Shown: positions 44,718 to 54,171, numbered from the stretch's first letter. The stretch: DNA of 64,000 nucleotides from Planctomycetota bacterium (GCA_023481165.1 JAMCWO010000150.1:23889-87888), one strand, 5' to 3'. Notes: generated from the letters alone by a model not told the origin. Translations and numbers: made by a program.

Positions 44718-46550
44718 ATGAACGGCAGAATTGAACTACTGGCTCCGGCGAAGGATGGCCCTACGGCCCGTGCCGCAATCCTGTGCGGTGCGGATGCAGT
44801 CTACCTCGGCGCGGATCGCTTTGGCGCCCGCGAGGCCGCCGGCAATGCCTTGTCTGTCATCCGGGAAGTCGCGGATTTTGCCCACCAGTACTACGCCAGG
44901 GTCTACGTGACTCTGAACACTCTGCTCCATGATCGCGAGCTTGCGGGGGCCCAGACGATGGCTCACCAACTCTATGGCATCGGCGTCGATGCTCTGATCC
45001 TCCAGGATGTGGGGTTGCTGGAATTGGATCTACCGCCTCTGCCGCTGATCGCCAGTACTCAGATGCATAACGCCACGGTGGAGAAAGTGAAGTTCTGGGA
45101 GGAGGTCGGATTCTCACGCGTAATCCTGGCCCGGGAGCTGACCCTCGAACAGATTCGGCAGATTCGCCGTCGGACCAGCATCGAGTTGGAGTGTTTTATT
45201 CATGGGGCCTTATGCGTGGGAGCCAGCGGGCAGTGCTACCTGAGCTACACCCTGGGGGGCCGCAGCGGCAACCGCGGTCAATGCGCCCAGCCCTGCCGGC
45301 GGCGGTACAGTCTCCAGGACCAGCGCGGCAAGTTGATCGCGAAAGACCGCCATCTTCTTTCTCTGAAAGACCTGAATCTCTCCGAGCACCTGGAAGACCT
45401 GATTGATGCCGGGATCACCTCATTCAAGATCGAGGGACGGCTTAAGGACCTCCCCTACGTTGCCAATACGGTAGGCTTCTACCGGCAGAAGCTCGACGCA
45501 ATTCTGCGTAGAAAGGATCTGCCACGAGGCTCTTCCGGCTCGGTACGCCTGGCTTTTCAGCCGGATCCCGGCAAGACCTTCAATCGGGGCTTCACCGACT
45601 ACGGCTTGACCGGCAAGTCCTCCTCCGTCGCCTCGTTGGACACGCCGAAATCGATAGGCGAATACGTGGGAACGGTGGCCCGCGTGGAAGAGTCCAGCTT
45701 TGTGCTCGAAGGGGCCCACGATCTGCACAACGCCGATGGAATCTGTTTCTTCGACCACGGGAGGAACCTCGATGGAACGGTCGTGAACCGCGTGGAGGGC
45801 CTGCGCGTCTATCCGCAGAAGATGCACGGTATCCGCACCGGACAAGAGATTCACCGCAACTTCGATTACACCTTCTCACGCCAACTCACCGGCCGGGTCG
45901 CGGAGCGGAAGATTCGCCTCTCCCTGCTTCTGGAGGAATCCGCGCAGGGTCTAATCCTGTCCGGGATGGACGAGGACGGAAACCGGGCGCAGGTGGAGAT
46001 CGCGGGAGAGAAACAACCAGCTCGGAAAAAGGAGGCCGCCCGGCAGACGATCCTGGCCCAACTGACCAAGCTCGGCAATACGATTTTTGAGTGTCCCAAC
46101 GTTCAACTCCACACGGCGGACACGTACTTCTTGCCGGTTTCGCGGCTCAATGCCGCAAAACGCGAGTTCGTTGAGCAACTCCTGCGAACGCGCCAAGCCA
46201 ATCGCCCGCGCCCAACCGGTGGGGTCCGAAAGAGCGAGGTTCCCTATCCGGAGAAACACTTGACCTACCTGGGCAACGCGCTCAACGAGAAGGCCTGTAC
46301 CTTTTACCGCCGTCATGGCGTCGAGAGCATCGCGCCGGCGGCCGAATCGGGCTTGGACCTGTCCGGGCAGGTCGTGATGACAACGAAGTACTGTCTGCGC
46401 AAGGAGTTGGGGTTGTGCCGGCGCGAGGGCTCGGAACCTGCCGAGCCGCTGATTCTGGAGGACGAGGACGGCCGCCAATTCGAGTTGCGGTTTCGTTGCG
46501 GCTCCTGCGGCATGGAGATCTTCCTGGGGAGAAAGGATGGGACTGCGTGA
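44718..46550 (+). CDS. U32-family peptidase (RlhA/YhbU-like, with DUF3656)
   Basis: A 610-residue protein with an N-terminal TIM-barrel-like part (ELLAPAKDGPTARAAILCGADAVYLG) and the U32 signature ECFIHGALCVGASGQCYLS followed by RGQCAQPCRRRY. A DUF3656-like region (about residues 390-500) and a C-terminal Cys-containing tail (RCGSCGMEIFLG) complete it. Characterised relatives (RlhA, TrhP) act in RNA hydroxylation with prephenate rather than as proteases, so an rRNA/tRNA modification role is plausible. It overlaps the next gene as GTGA. Confidence 0.9.
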   Translation: MNGRIELLAPAKDGPTARAAILCGADAVYLGADRFGAREAAGNALSVIREVADFAHQYYARVYVTLNTLLHDRELAGAQTMAHQLYGIGVDALILQDVGLLELDLPPLPLIASTQMHNATVEKVKFWEEVGFSRVILARELTLEQIRQIRRRTSIELECFIHGALCVGASGQCYLSYTLGGRSGNRGQCAQPCRRRYSLQDQRGKLIAKDRHLLSLKDLNLSEHLEDLIDAGITSFKIEGRLKDLPYVANTVGFYRQKLDAILRRKDLPRGSSGSVRLAFQPDPGKTFNRGFTDYGLTGKSSSVASLDTPKSIGEYVGTVARVEESSFVLEGAHDLHNADGICFFDHGRNLDGTVVNRVEGLRVYPQKMHGIRTGQEIHRNFDYTFSRQLTGRVAERKIRLSLLLEESAQGLILSGMDEDGNRAQVEIAGEKQPARKKEAARQTILAQLTKLGNTIFECPNVQLHTADTYFLPVSRLNAAKREFVEQLLRTRQANRPRPTGGVRKSEVPYPEKHLTYLGNALNEKACTFYRRHGVESIAPAAESGLDLSGQVVMTTKYCLRKELGLCRREGSEPAEPLILEDEDGRQFELRFRCGSCGMEIFLGRKDGTA

Positions 46551-49150
46551 CCGATCATGCCACCGCACTGACAACCGGCTTACCAGGGTTGGACCGGGTC
46601 CTGAAAGGCATCCTGTCCGGCGACAATATCGTCTGGCAGGTGGATACGATCGGCAGCTATCTGGCCCTGGTCGAGCCCTTCTGCCGGGCCGGGCTGCAAT
46701 CCGGGCGCAAGGTCATCTATTTTCGCTTTGCCAGCCATCCCCCGCTCGTCGGTCCCGACAGCGGGGCCGAGATTCACGAACTGGACCCCGCGGACGGTTT
46801 TGAGACCTTCATCGCCAAGATCCACGCCGTGATCGAAAACGCCGGCCGCGGGGCACTCTACATCTTCGACTGCATGTCGGAACTGGCCGCCGATTGGTAC
46901 TCCGACTCGATGCTGGGCAACTTCTTCATGCTCACGTGCCCCTACCTCTACGACCTGGAGACCGTGGCCTATTTCGCGCTCTTTCGCAACTATCACAGTT
47001 CCAAGGCCATCCGTCCCATCACCGAAACGACACAACTGTTCCTGGAACTGTACCGTCAGGCCGGCACCCTGTATGTCCATCCGCTCAAAGTGCAATTGCG
47101 CTATTCGCCCACGATGAACATGCTGCACGTGTGGGAGGGCGACGAATTCCGGCCCGTGACCTCCAGCGTGCTGATTTCGTCCATTCTCGCCTCCGTGAAC
47201 TGGACGGACCTGAATTCCGAGGCCCGGCCGGGCTACTGGGAACGGACGTTCCTGGAGGCCCAGGGTGTCCAGGAGGCCGTGCAAGCCGGCCGTTGTCCCC
47301 CGCCGCGCGAGCAGGCGGTCTTCTACCATTTGTGTCGCATGGCGATCTCCCGCGACCCGGAAATGCTCACGCTCGTTTCCCGCTATCTCACGCTCGCCGA
47401 TGTGCTGAGCATCTGGCGGCGCATGATCGGCTCGGGGCTCATCGGCGGCAAGACGGTCGGCATGCTTGTCGCACGCAACATTCTCAAACGCCAGTCGCCG
47501 CGCTTTGCCGAGCTTCTCGAGGAGCACGACTCCTTCTACGTCGGCTCCGATGTTTTCTACACGTATCTCGTGCGCAACGGCGTCTGGTGGCTGCGGCAGA
47601 AGCAGCGCCATCCGGAGACCTTCCTCGAAGGCGCGGTCCAGGCCCGCCAGCGGATTCTCCTGGGCCAGTTCCCCGATTACATCGTCGAGCAGTTCGAGCA
47701 GATACTGGACTACTTCGGCCAGTCGCCGATCATCGTCCGCTCCAGTTCGCTGCTGGAGGACAACTTCGGCAACTCCTTCGCGGGCAAGTACGAGAGTGTG
47801 TTCTGCCCGAACCAGGGGCCCCGGGAGCGCCGGCTGGAGGATTTCCTGTCGGCGGTGCGCACGATCTACGCCAGCACGATGAGCGAGAAGGCGTTGCGCT
47901 ACCGGGAGCAGCGCGGGCTGTTGAACCAGGATGAGCAGATGGCCCTGTTGGTCATGCGGGTGTCCGGCGCGATGCACGGCCGCTACTACTATCCCCACGC
48001 GGCCGGCGTCGGATTCTCGTTCAATCCGTACGTCTGGCACGAGACCATCGATCCCCAAGCAGGCGTGTTGCGGCTGGTGTTCGGCCTGGGCACCCGGGCC
48101 GTGGATCGCGCGGACGACGATTACACCCGGCTCGTCGCCCTGAACGCTCCGCAAAGACGCCCCGAATCCAATTTCGACCAAGTCTGCCAGTACGCCCAGC
48201 GGCGGGTGGACTACCTGGACCTGCAGGCCAACCGGCTGATGTCCGGCCATTTTCTCGATGTCATCGCCGAGAGCGCCGATGTGCCGGTGGAACTGTTCGC
48301 CTCCGCGGACGAGTCCGTCCCTGAAGCCCCTCCGGGCTCACGCAAGGTATGGGTCCCGACATTCGACCATCTGCTTGGCGCCACCAACTTTGTCAAGGAT
48401 ATGCAGGAGATCCTTCGGACACTCCAGGATGCTTACGCCCACCCGGTGGACGTGGAATTCGCGCTGAATTTCGTCGAGGCTCGTTCCTACAAGATCCACG
48501 TGGTCCAGTGCCGACCTCTGCCCGTCCGAGGAATCGAGGCGCCCAGGTTATCCGCCGCGTCGGTGACGCGGGCCGATACGATTCTCGAAGCTGCCGGTGC
48601 TGTCATCGGCCACAGTCGCCGCATTCGCCTTGATCGATTCATCTATGTGGCTCCCTCTGCCTATAACCGACTGGCAATTCAGGATCGCTACGAAGTGGCT
48701 CGGCTGATCGGCCGGATCAACCACGCCTCTCCCGGGCGCGGAGCAGGCGGCACGATGATCCTGGGGCCCGGCCGCTGGGGCACGAGCGACCCTTTCCTGG
48801 GAATTCCCGTCGCCTTTGCGGACATTAACCGGGCGGCCGCGTTGTGCGAAATCGTTGCCATGCACGAGCATTTGATGCCGGATGTCTCCCTCGGCACGCA
48901 CTTCCTCAACGAGCTCGTAGAGACGGACATGTTGTACCTGGCCCTGTTCGCGCAACGAGGGAACAACTACTTGAACACGGCGTGGCTGGAAAGTTCACCC
49001 AACCGGCTCCTGGCGGTCGTGCCCAAAGCCGACAGGTGGGTGGACGCGATCCGAGTCGTCGACACGGCCCCGGCATCCGGGGAAACCGGGAGCATCCTTC
49101 TGGATGCCGATCCGTTCGAGCAAAGGGTGATCTGCTATTTCAAACGGTAA
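46547..49150 (+). CDS. Fusion of degenerate KaiC-like domain with PEP/pyruvate-binding (PPDK N-terminal) domain
   Basis: An 867-residue protein. The N-terminal about 230 residues resemble a KaiC/RAD55 fold (TTGLPGLDRVLKGILSGDN, then a Walker B-like GALYIFDCMSEL). The P-loop position reads WQVDTIGSYLA and lacks the GxxGxGKT lysine, so ATP binding there is doubtful. From about residue 300 there is a PEP/pyruvate-binding domain as in PPDK and PEP synthase (GGKTVGMLVARNIL, IIVRSSSLLEDNFGNSFAGKYESVF, GVGFSFNPY, ALNFVEARSYKIHVVQCRPL). The phosphohistidine swivel and PEP-enzyme catalytic domains are absent. The GTG start overlaps the U32 stop. Role unknown. Confidence 0.8.
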   Translation: MTDHATALTTGLPGLDRVLKGILSGDNIVWQVDTIGSYLALVEPFCRAGLQSGRKVIYFRFASHPPLVGPDSGAEIHELDPADGFETFIAKIHAVIENAGRGALYIFDCMSELAADWYSDSMLGNFFMLTCPYLYDLETVAYFALFRNYHSSKAIRPITETTQLFLELYRQAGTLYVHPLKVQLRYSPTMNMLHVWEGDEFRPVTSSVLISSILASVNWTDLNSEARPGYWERTFLEAQGVQEAVQAGRCPPPREQAVFYHLCRMAISRDPEMLTLVSRYLTLADVLSIWRRMIGSGLIGGKTVGMLVARNILKRQSPRFAELLEEHDSFYVGSDVFYTYLVRNGVWWLRQKQRHPETFLEGAVQARQRILLGQFPDYIVEQFEQILDYFGQSPIIVRSSSLLEDNFGNSFAGKYESVFCPNQGPRERRLEDFLSAVRTIYASTMSEKALRYREQRGLLNQDEQMALLVMRVSGAMHGRYYYPHAAGVGFSFNPYVWHETIDPQAGVLRLVFGLGTRAVDRADDDYTRLVALNAPQRRPESNFDQVCQYAQRRVDYLDLQANRLMSGHFLDVIAESADVPVELFASADESVPEAPPGSRKVWVPTFDHLLGATNFVKDMQEILRTLQDAYAHPVDVEFALNFVEARSYKIHVVQCRPLPVRGIEAPRLSAASVTRADTILEAAGAVIGHSRRIRLDRFIYVAPSAYNRLAIQDRYEVARLIGRINHASPGRGAGGTMILGPGRWGTSDPFLGIPVAFADINRAAALCEIVAMHEHLMPDVSLGTHFLNELVETDMLYLALFAQRGNNYLNTAWLESSPNRLLAVVPKADRWVDAIRVVDTAPASGETGSILLDADPFEQRVICYFKR

Positions 49151-49196
49151 CCATGGTGAGCCTCCAACGGAATAGCGTCGGACGCACGCCCCCTTT

Positions 49197-49265
49197 GTCA
49201 CCCCCGCGCAGGCGGGGGTCCAGGAGAGCCGCGGCGAGATGGATTCCCGCCTGCGCGGGGGTGAC
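49197..49265. repeat. Palindromic repeat GTCACCCCCGCG...CGCGGGGGTGAC
   Basis: A 69-bp element with perfect 20-bp inverted arms beginning GTCACCCCCGCGC and ending GCGCGGGGGTGAC; between them lie CCAGGAGAG and a further short spacer. It lies between the convergent ends of the PEP-binding fusion gene and rplU. From the + strand it would fold as a strong stem and might stop transcription, but no T-run follows. Confidence 0.9.
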
Positions 49266-49325
49266 AGGAGCGAACCCTGTTGTTCAGGTATCCTTCGGAG
49301 GCTCTGAGAGTTGGCGGGGAAGGAG

Positions 49326-49652
49326 CTACCCTTCGATTTTGTCGATGGTGATCAGCAGGTGCTTCTGGCGGTGGCCGATCCGGCGCTGGCTGCTCTTACG
49401 CGTGCGGAAAGTGGTAACGTAAAGCTTCTTGCCCTTGACGACCGCCGCGGCGGGCGAGGGGAACGAGCCGATGACCTTGGCGCCCTCGAGATAGGGTTTG
49501 CCGATCCGGTTGTTGCCGTCGCCGCCGATGAACAGGACCTTGTCCAGCTCGATCGTCTTCGCCTCCGGGGCCAGATCGGTCAGCTCGATCTCGATCTGGT
49601 CGCCTTGGGCCACTTTATATTGTTTGCTGCCTTGTTCGATAATCGCGTACAT
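49326..49652 (-). CDS. rplU: Ribosomal protein bL21
   Basis: A 108-residue protein with the bL21 pattern: MYAIIEQGSKQYKVAQGD at the start, DKVLFIGG in the middle and the C-terminal signature region RRIGHRQKHLLITIDKIEG. It binds 23S rRNA in the large subunit. The ATG at 49652 has GGGAG 6 nt upstream; an upstream extension to 49679 is unnecessary. The usual partner rpmA (bL27) does not follow: the next 175 bp hold a palindromic repeat and then the end of a gene on the other strand. Confidence 0.95.
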   Translation of the reverse strand: MYAIIEQGSKQYKVAQGDQIEIELTDLAPEAKTIELDKVLFIGGDGNNRIGKPYLEGAKVIGSFPSPAAAVVKGKKLYVTTFRTRKSSQRRIGHRQKHLLITIDKIEG

Positions 49653-49787
49653 TCGGAACTCCCGGTCCAAAACTGCCATCTTGGGAAAACCAATACGATA
49701 GAGCCGAATGGTCCTTCTGTAAAGATTTTTCTGTACTATTTTTGCACCCTAGTGGCCGATATCAAGGATGTTTTTGGAGTGCCCGGC

Positions 49788-50621
49788 ATGAAGTTGGCAA
49801 TGGTGGATGACAAGATTACGTCTTTTGAGGAGTTGGACCCCGTCCATTTTGACCGCGGGATCTACTTTGGCGATGGCGTCTACGAGGTCTTGCGGAGCTA
49901 TCGCGGCAAGATTTTTGCCTTGGAGGAGCACCTGCAGCGGTTTGCAGGGAGCCTGGCGGCGATCCGCATTACCGGTATTGACGTCGGCGTCATTCGTCAA
50001 CGGGTGGAGCGGGCTTTCTTGGCGGCCGGTTTTGCCAACGCCAAGATCTACTTCCATGTGACCCGCGGCTCAGAACCCCGCAGCCACACCTGGAAGCCGG
50101 ACCTCAAGCCGAACTTCTTCCTGACGGTGAGCGAACTGGTGGATAACCCCGAGGAGAAAGCCAAAGGAATCGCCGTCTGCACGCACCCCGATGAGCGCTG
50201 GAAGCGGTGCGACATCAAAAGCCTCAACCTGCTGCCCAACATCCTGGCCAAGCAGGCCGCTGCCGAGAAGGGCTTCAGCGAGGCGATTCTGGTCGATGAC
50301 GCCGGCTTCATTACCGAGGGCGCCGGCTCCGCCTTCTTCGCCATTGTCAAAAGAGCGCTGCAGACCGCCCCGCTATCGGCCAATATTCTCCCGTCCATTA
50401 CGCGGCAGTTCGTCACCAAGACGGCCAAGAACACCGGCTTGGCCATCGAAGAGCGATGTTTGACGCCGCAGCAGGCTGCCACCGCGGATGAGTTGTTCCT
50501 TGCGGTCACGACCAAGGACATCGTGCCGGTGGTCCGCTTCGACGACGCCACCATCGGCGACGGCCGCCCCGGCCCCTGCACGAAGGCGCTGATAGCCGAA
50601 TTTCAAAAGTTTACGGTCTGA
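49788..50621 (+). CDS. dat: D-amino acid aminotransferase (class IV)
   Basis: A 277-residue PLP enzyme of fold type IV. FDRGIYFGDGVYEVLRSYRGKIFALEEHLQRF, IYFHVTRGSEPRSH and the PLP lysine in CDIKSLNLLPNILAKQ, followed by FITEGAGSAFFAIV, match Dat closely; branched-chain aminotransferase and aminodeoxychorismate lyase fit less well. It makes D-glutamate or D-alanine for peptidoglycan. The ATG at 49788 has GGAG about 9 nt upstream; an in-frame GTG at 49752 would add 12 residues. It diverges from rplU. Confidence 0.9.
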   Translation: MKLAMVDDKITSFEELDPVHFDRGIYFGDGVYEVLRSYRGKIFALEEHLQRFAGSLAAIRITGIDVGVIRQRVERAFLAAGFANAKIYFHVTRGSEPRSHTWKPDLKPNFFLTVSELVDNPEEKAKGIAVCTHPDERWKRCDIKSLNLLPNILAKQAAAEKGFSEAILVDDAGFITEGAGSAFFAIVKRALQTAPLSANILPSITRQFVTKTAKNTGLAIEERCLTPQQAATADELFLAVTTKDIVPVVRFDDATIGDGRPGPCTKALIAEFQKFTV

Positions 50622-50630
50622 TCGGTCGGC

Positions 50631-51845
50631 TTACGCAGCTTCTTTGAACAACAGAGTCAGTGCGAGCACGCACATCAGCATGATCACACCGGGCACCATC
50701 CAGAGCCGACTCCACTGGAATCGCCCTTCCACTCGGCACTTGTCCATGACAATGCCGGCGAACTGCGTCCCGAGGAAAAGTCCGACACCGCTCTGGGCCG
50801 TGAAGATCAACGCCTGCATGGACGCTCCAGCCCCCTTGGGCGCCACAAGCCCGGCGAACATCTGACCCGCGATGATGAAGAAGACATACGCCAAGCCGTG
50901 AAACGCCTGGCTCGCGCCAAGCAACACCGGCGGCCTCGGCGTCACATAGACGACATAGAGAACCAGCCAGGAGCCGGCCCCCAGCGTCAGGGTCCACTTG
51001 TACCCGGCTCTCTGGACAATCCAGCCCAGCACGAACAGCGTCGCCACCGCCTGCATCACCTGGGCGACGGCCATAGCGGCGGGGACATTCTTCGGCGCTA
51101 TGCCGTTGTCCTGCATGAACTGAGCCGTGCCGAGGAAATAGAACTGCATCATGCCCGCCCCGACCAGCGAGATGATGATGAAGATCAGGAAGTTCGTGTC
51201 CTTCAGCAGACCCAGGGCGCTTCCCACAGAGGACCCCGCGCCGGCCGCCACAGCGGTGGGCACAGTGGCGGGGAGCAAAGCACCACAGACGACGGCCATC
51301 ACGACCGACAGTACGCCTGCCAGGATGAGACAATCCCGTCCTTCTTCGCCCGTCTTGAAGACCCAGCGCCAGCCGGTCAGGAAATAGCCGGCCAAGGCCC
51401 AGGCGATGGGAGCCCACATGAAGATGTACGGCGATTTGGCGTTGGCGTCGACGTGGTTTGCCGCCAGGTGATAAAACATCAGAGAGTTCACCAGGGGCAA
51501 CGTCGCCGCAAAGAACAGAGCGTACACCAGCAGCGTCACAAACAGCGAGCGGAACTCGCGTTTCCATGCCGCGACGAAGAGCAGCAAAGTGCCCACGAGG
51601 TGGGCGCCGGCCAGAATGAACTCCGTGTTGATCCAGCGGTCAGCGATCTGCCCGGCGATGAGCGGCATGAAGATGCACCCCAGGGGCAGCGTGGCGTAGA
51701 TCCAGCCGGTCTGCTTGCCGCTGAACTTCAACGGTCCCAGGAGCCGGGCGGCCAATACGGGGTACCAGGCTCCCCAGACGGCAAACTCCAGGAACATCAT
51801 CGCGCTCAACCGGATGTACAGACCCGCATCCATTCCGGCGATCAT
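50631..51845 (-). CDS. MFS transporter, NupG-like nucleoside/sugar:H+ symporter family
   Basis: A 404-residue polytopic protein with about twelve hydrophobic segments. The N-terminal LSAMMFLEFAVWGAWYPVLA, GWIYATLPLGCIFMPLIAGQIADRW and HGLAYVFFIIAGQMFAG fit the NupG/XapB-like MFS family common in planctomycete sugar loci. The ATG at 51845 follows AAGGAG; the longer frame to 52100 overlaps the upstream gene and is spurious. It follows the TIM-barrel gene by 29 bp, so it probably imports the substrate of the two enzymes. Confidence 0.88.
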   Translation of the reverse strand: MIAGMDAGLYIRLSAMMFLEFAVWGAWYPVLAARLLGPLKFSGKQTGWIYATLPLGCIFMPLIAGQIADRWINTEFILAGAHLVGTLLLFVAAWKREFRSLFVTLLVYALFFAATLPLVNSLMFYHLAANHVDANAKSPYIFMWAPIAWALAGYFLTGWRWVFKTGEEGRDCLILAGVLSVVMAVVCGALLPATVPTAVAAGAGSSVGSALGLLKDTNFLIFIIISLVGAGMMQFYFLGTAQFMQDNGIAPKNVPAAMAVAQVMQAVATLFVLGWIVQRAGYKWTLTLGAGSWLVLYVVYVTPRPPVLLGASQAFHGLAYVFFIIAGQMFAGLVAPKGAGASMQALIFTAQSGVGLFLGTQFAGIVMDKCRVEGRFQWSRLWMVPGVIMLMCVLALTLLFKEAA

Positions 51846-51874
51846 GACGCTCTCCTTAATTCCACCAAAATGCT

Positions 51875-52693
51875 CTATTTGCAGGCGGCGGTCAGCCGCT
51901 CGATGGCGACTTTGATGTCGCCCTGGCGGTTGTCCCCGGCTTCCCGCTCGATGGCCATGGCGCCGTCGAAACCGACCTCCTCCAGGACGTCCAGGAACCG
52001 CTTCACGCCGACCTGACCGTCGCCCCAGGGGACTTCCGCGCCCCAGGTACCCGGCTGCTTGGTGCGCAGCGCGTCCTTGACGTGCAAGTGCCGAATCCAC
52101 GGCGACAATACGCGCACCGCCTCGACCGGGTCGCCCTTGTCGTACAGGATCATATTGGCCGGATCGAAATTGACACCGACAGACTTGTGGTTCAGCGTCT
52201 CCAGGAAGTGCCGCAGATCCTTCGCACTCTCCTGGCCGGTCTCCAAGAGCAGGATGACGCCGTTGTCGGCCGCAATGTTCGCCAGGTCGCGGATGCGGGA
52301 GTAGATCTTCTCGACATACGCCTTATTACTCTCGTCGATGAAGCCGGCGTGCATCGAGAGGTACTTGACGCCCAAGCCAGCCGTAGCGAGGACCGCGCCC
52401 ATGAACAGGTTGTGATTTTGCTGCCACTGGGCGTCCGGGACCACCCCGCCCGTGACCTTGATGGTGTCGAGGGTCGAGTAGTCCTCCTGGGGAAAGTCGA
52501 TCATCGTGCTCGTGATCGTCCACTTCTGGGCCTTGATCGTTTCCATCACCTTGCCGCTGCTGTCTTCCACGGCGGCGCGGATTCCCAGATGAATGTGCCG
52601 CAGACCGAGCTCTTTCATCGCCTTGGCCACGCCCGCCACATCCGTCCGCAGCGACCAACTGCACACCCCCACCGGCCATTTTTTGCATTTCAT
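51875..52693 (-). CDS. Sugar phosphate isomerase/epimerase (xylose-isomerase-like TIM barrel)
   Basis: A 272-residue AP-endonuclease-2-type barrel. It has VGVCSWSLRTDV at strand 1, YLSMHAGFIDE, ILLLETGQESAKDL with a metal-binding Glu, VGVNFDPANMIL, IRHLHVKDAL and the final EVGFDGAMAIERE. Members include IolE, IolI, tagatose epimerases and hydroxypyruvate isomerase; the substrate is unknown. It lies between a Gfo/Idh oxidoreductase (15 bp) and an MFS permease, a typical carbohydrate-catabolic trio. Confidence 0.88.
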   Translation of the reverse strand: MKCKKWPVGVCSWSLRTDVAGVAKAMKELGLRHIHLGIRAAVEDSSGKVMETIKAQKWTITSTMIDFPQEDYSTLDTIKVTGGVVPDAQWQQNHNLFMGAVLATAGLGVKYLSMHAGFIDESNKAYVEKIYSRIRDLANIAADNGVILLLETGQESAKDLRHFLETLNHKSVGVNFDPANMILYDKGDPVEAVRVLSPWIRHLHVKDALRTKQPGTWGAEVPWGDGQVGVKRFLDVLEEVGFDGAMAIEREAGDNRQGDIKVAIERLTAACK

Positions 52694-52708
52694 AGCTGCC
52701 TTCCACTT

Positions 52709-53728
52709 TCACCGGATCATAATCTTCTCTCTGCGATTGATGGACTTCTTCTCGGCTTCGACAATGCGCACCGAGTTGCGGGACTGTTCCAGCGTGAGAA
52801 CGTCCTCCACCGGCTGGCCCCGCACGGTCTTGGCAAAATGCTCGATCTCCCGCAGGTAGCCATCGCCGCTCACCACCTCCGGCGTGAACGCCTCCCCCGT
52901 CGTGGGACAGACGCGGAACATGGGCTTACGCGTCAGATCGTAGACGATCGTCGCCTTCTCCAGGACCAGGTTGAAGCTCATCTCGAAGCCAAACCCGGTC
53001 GTCATGCCCCAGCCGCCTTCGGCGATAATCAACCGGTCTTCCCCGTAGTCATAGGTCGTGACCATGTGAATCAACTGCCCGCCCGACGTCTTGGCCCCGT
53101 GGCTGCACACGCCCCGGGGCATGCCGAACAGGTATTGCACATAGTCCGTATCGTGAATGTGCAAATCCAGCGCGACGCCGCCGCTGCGTTTTTCATCGAG
53201 GAACCAGTTGTCCACGCTCCAGGCCGGCGCCGCTCCCAGGCGCTGGAACATTCCCGCCACGACCCGGCCGTACTTGCCGCTGTCGACGATCTCCTTGGCC
53301 TTGGCGTACTCGGGCCAGAAACGCACACAATGGCCGATCTGGAGGACCTTGCCGCTCTTGCGGGCCGCCTGGATCATCCGGTCGCAATCGGCCACCGTCA
53401 GCGCCATGGGCTTCTCACACAGCACGTGGACGCCCTGGGCCAGGGCCTTCTCCGAACACTCGGCATGCAGATACGTGGGGAGCGTCAGAGAGATCGCGTC
53501 CGGCTTGGCCTTGGCCAGCATCTCCTCCAGGTCGCGGAACAACTGGACACTATCCAGATCGATGTCACCCTCGGCGCCCTGGATGTTGCCCACCGCCTTC
53601 TTGGTGTCCTCCTTGATATTGGGGTTCGCGTCGCAGACCGCCACGATCTTGGTGTCCGGCACCATCTTCCAGTGCCGAAAATGCATCCGCCCCATGAACC
53701 CGAATCCCACAATCCCGACTTTCAACAT
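52709..53728 (-). CDS. Gfo/Idh/MocA-family oxidoreductase
   Basis: A 339-residue NAD(P)-dependent sugar oxidoreductase with the Rossmann N-terminus MLKVGIVGFGFMGRMHFRHW, the EKPMALT motif (Lys-Pro with catalytic Lys) and a C-terminal alpha/beta domain including DLHIHDTDYVQYLFG. The ATG at 53728 has GGAGGTG upstream; the frame further upstream to 54040 runs through repeat and leader sequence. First gene of the oxidoreductase - isomerase - permease operon. The sugar is unknown. Confidence 0.92.
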   Translation of the reverse strand: MLKVGIVGFGFMGRMHFRHWKMVPDTKIVAVCDANPNIKEDTKKAVGNIQGAEGDIDLDSVQLFRDLEEMLAKAKPDAISLTLPTYLHAECSEKALAQGVHVLCEKPMALTVADCDRMIQAARKSGKVLQIGHCVRFWPEYAKAKEIVDSGKYGRVVAGMFQRLGAAPAWSVDNWFLDEKRSGGVALDLHIHDTDYVQYLFGMPRGVCSHGAKTSGGQLIHMVTTYDYGEDRLIIAEGGWGMTTGFGFEMSFNLVLEKATIVYDLTRKPMFRVCPTTGEAFTPEVVSGDGYLREIEHFAKTVRGQPVEDVLTLEQSRNSVRIVEAEKKSINRREKIMIR

Positions 53729-53999
53729 TGCGGCACCTCCCGCGCACAGCGCGATCCCCAAGAGGGTTCCCCACAGCGCTTCTGCGCACAGGGCATCCCG
53801 GTCTTGTCTTTCAATGACTCTTGAAGTGTTCTCTTCTGCCTGGCCACAACTGGACACCTCAACGCAGCTCAGCCTCCGGTTTTTTCTGCGGCGACAGATT
53901 TTACCAGACCGCCCGGCGGTTCGCCAAACGATTTTTCTTGCACTTCGGACGAAAAACTGCCGCGCAGACAGTCCGATAATGGATACCGCCGACCGGGTG

Positions 54000-54028
54000 T
54001 CAACTTTGAAGTCTGAAGTGCAAAGTGC
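54000..54028. repeat. AAGTCTGAAGT-type repeat
   Basis: A short run CAACTTTGAAGTCTGAAGTG and CAAAGTGC belonging to the same family as the repeats at 13199-13256, 17580-17680 and 61241-61312. It abuts the next palindromic element with 7 nt between. Confidence 0.6.
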
Positions 54029-54035
54029 GAGAAAT

Positions 54036-54111
54036 GTCATTGCGAGGAGCGCAGCGACGCGGCAATCTCAATCCGTGGGATGGGAGATTGCTTCGCTTCG
54101 CTCGCAATGAC
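54036..54111. repeat. Palindromic repeat GTCATTGCGAG...CTCGCAATGAC
   Basis: A 76-bp element with perfect 11-bp terminal inverted repeats and inner matching blocks GCAATCTC and GAGATTGC, with GAGCGCAGCGAC opposite GCTTCGCTTCGCTC. Elements of this form are a familiar sight in many unrelated environmental genomes. A 12-bp end fragment of the same type lies at 14699-14710. Confidence 0.9.
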
Positions 54112-54171
54112 ACAGGGACGGGCGCCATGGCGCCCACTTGCCGCTCCCCCGATGTGGCGCGCGGCAGCCAC

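Noticed and set aside
46415-46546. Longer N-terminus of the PEP-binding fusion inside the U32 gene
   Set aside because: The extension is a shadow of the U32 coding end; the GTGA overlap at 46547 is the natural coupled start.
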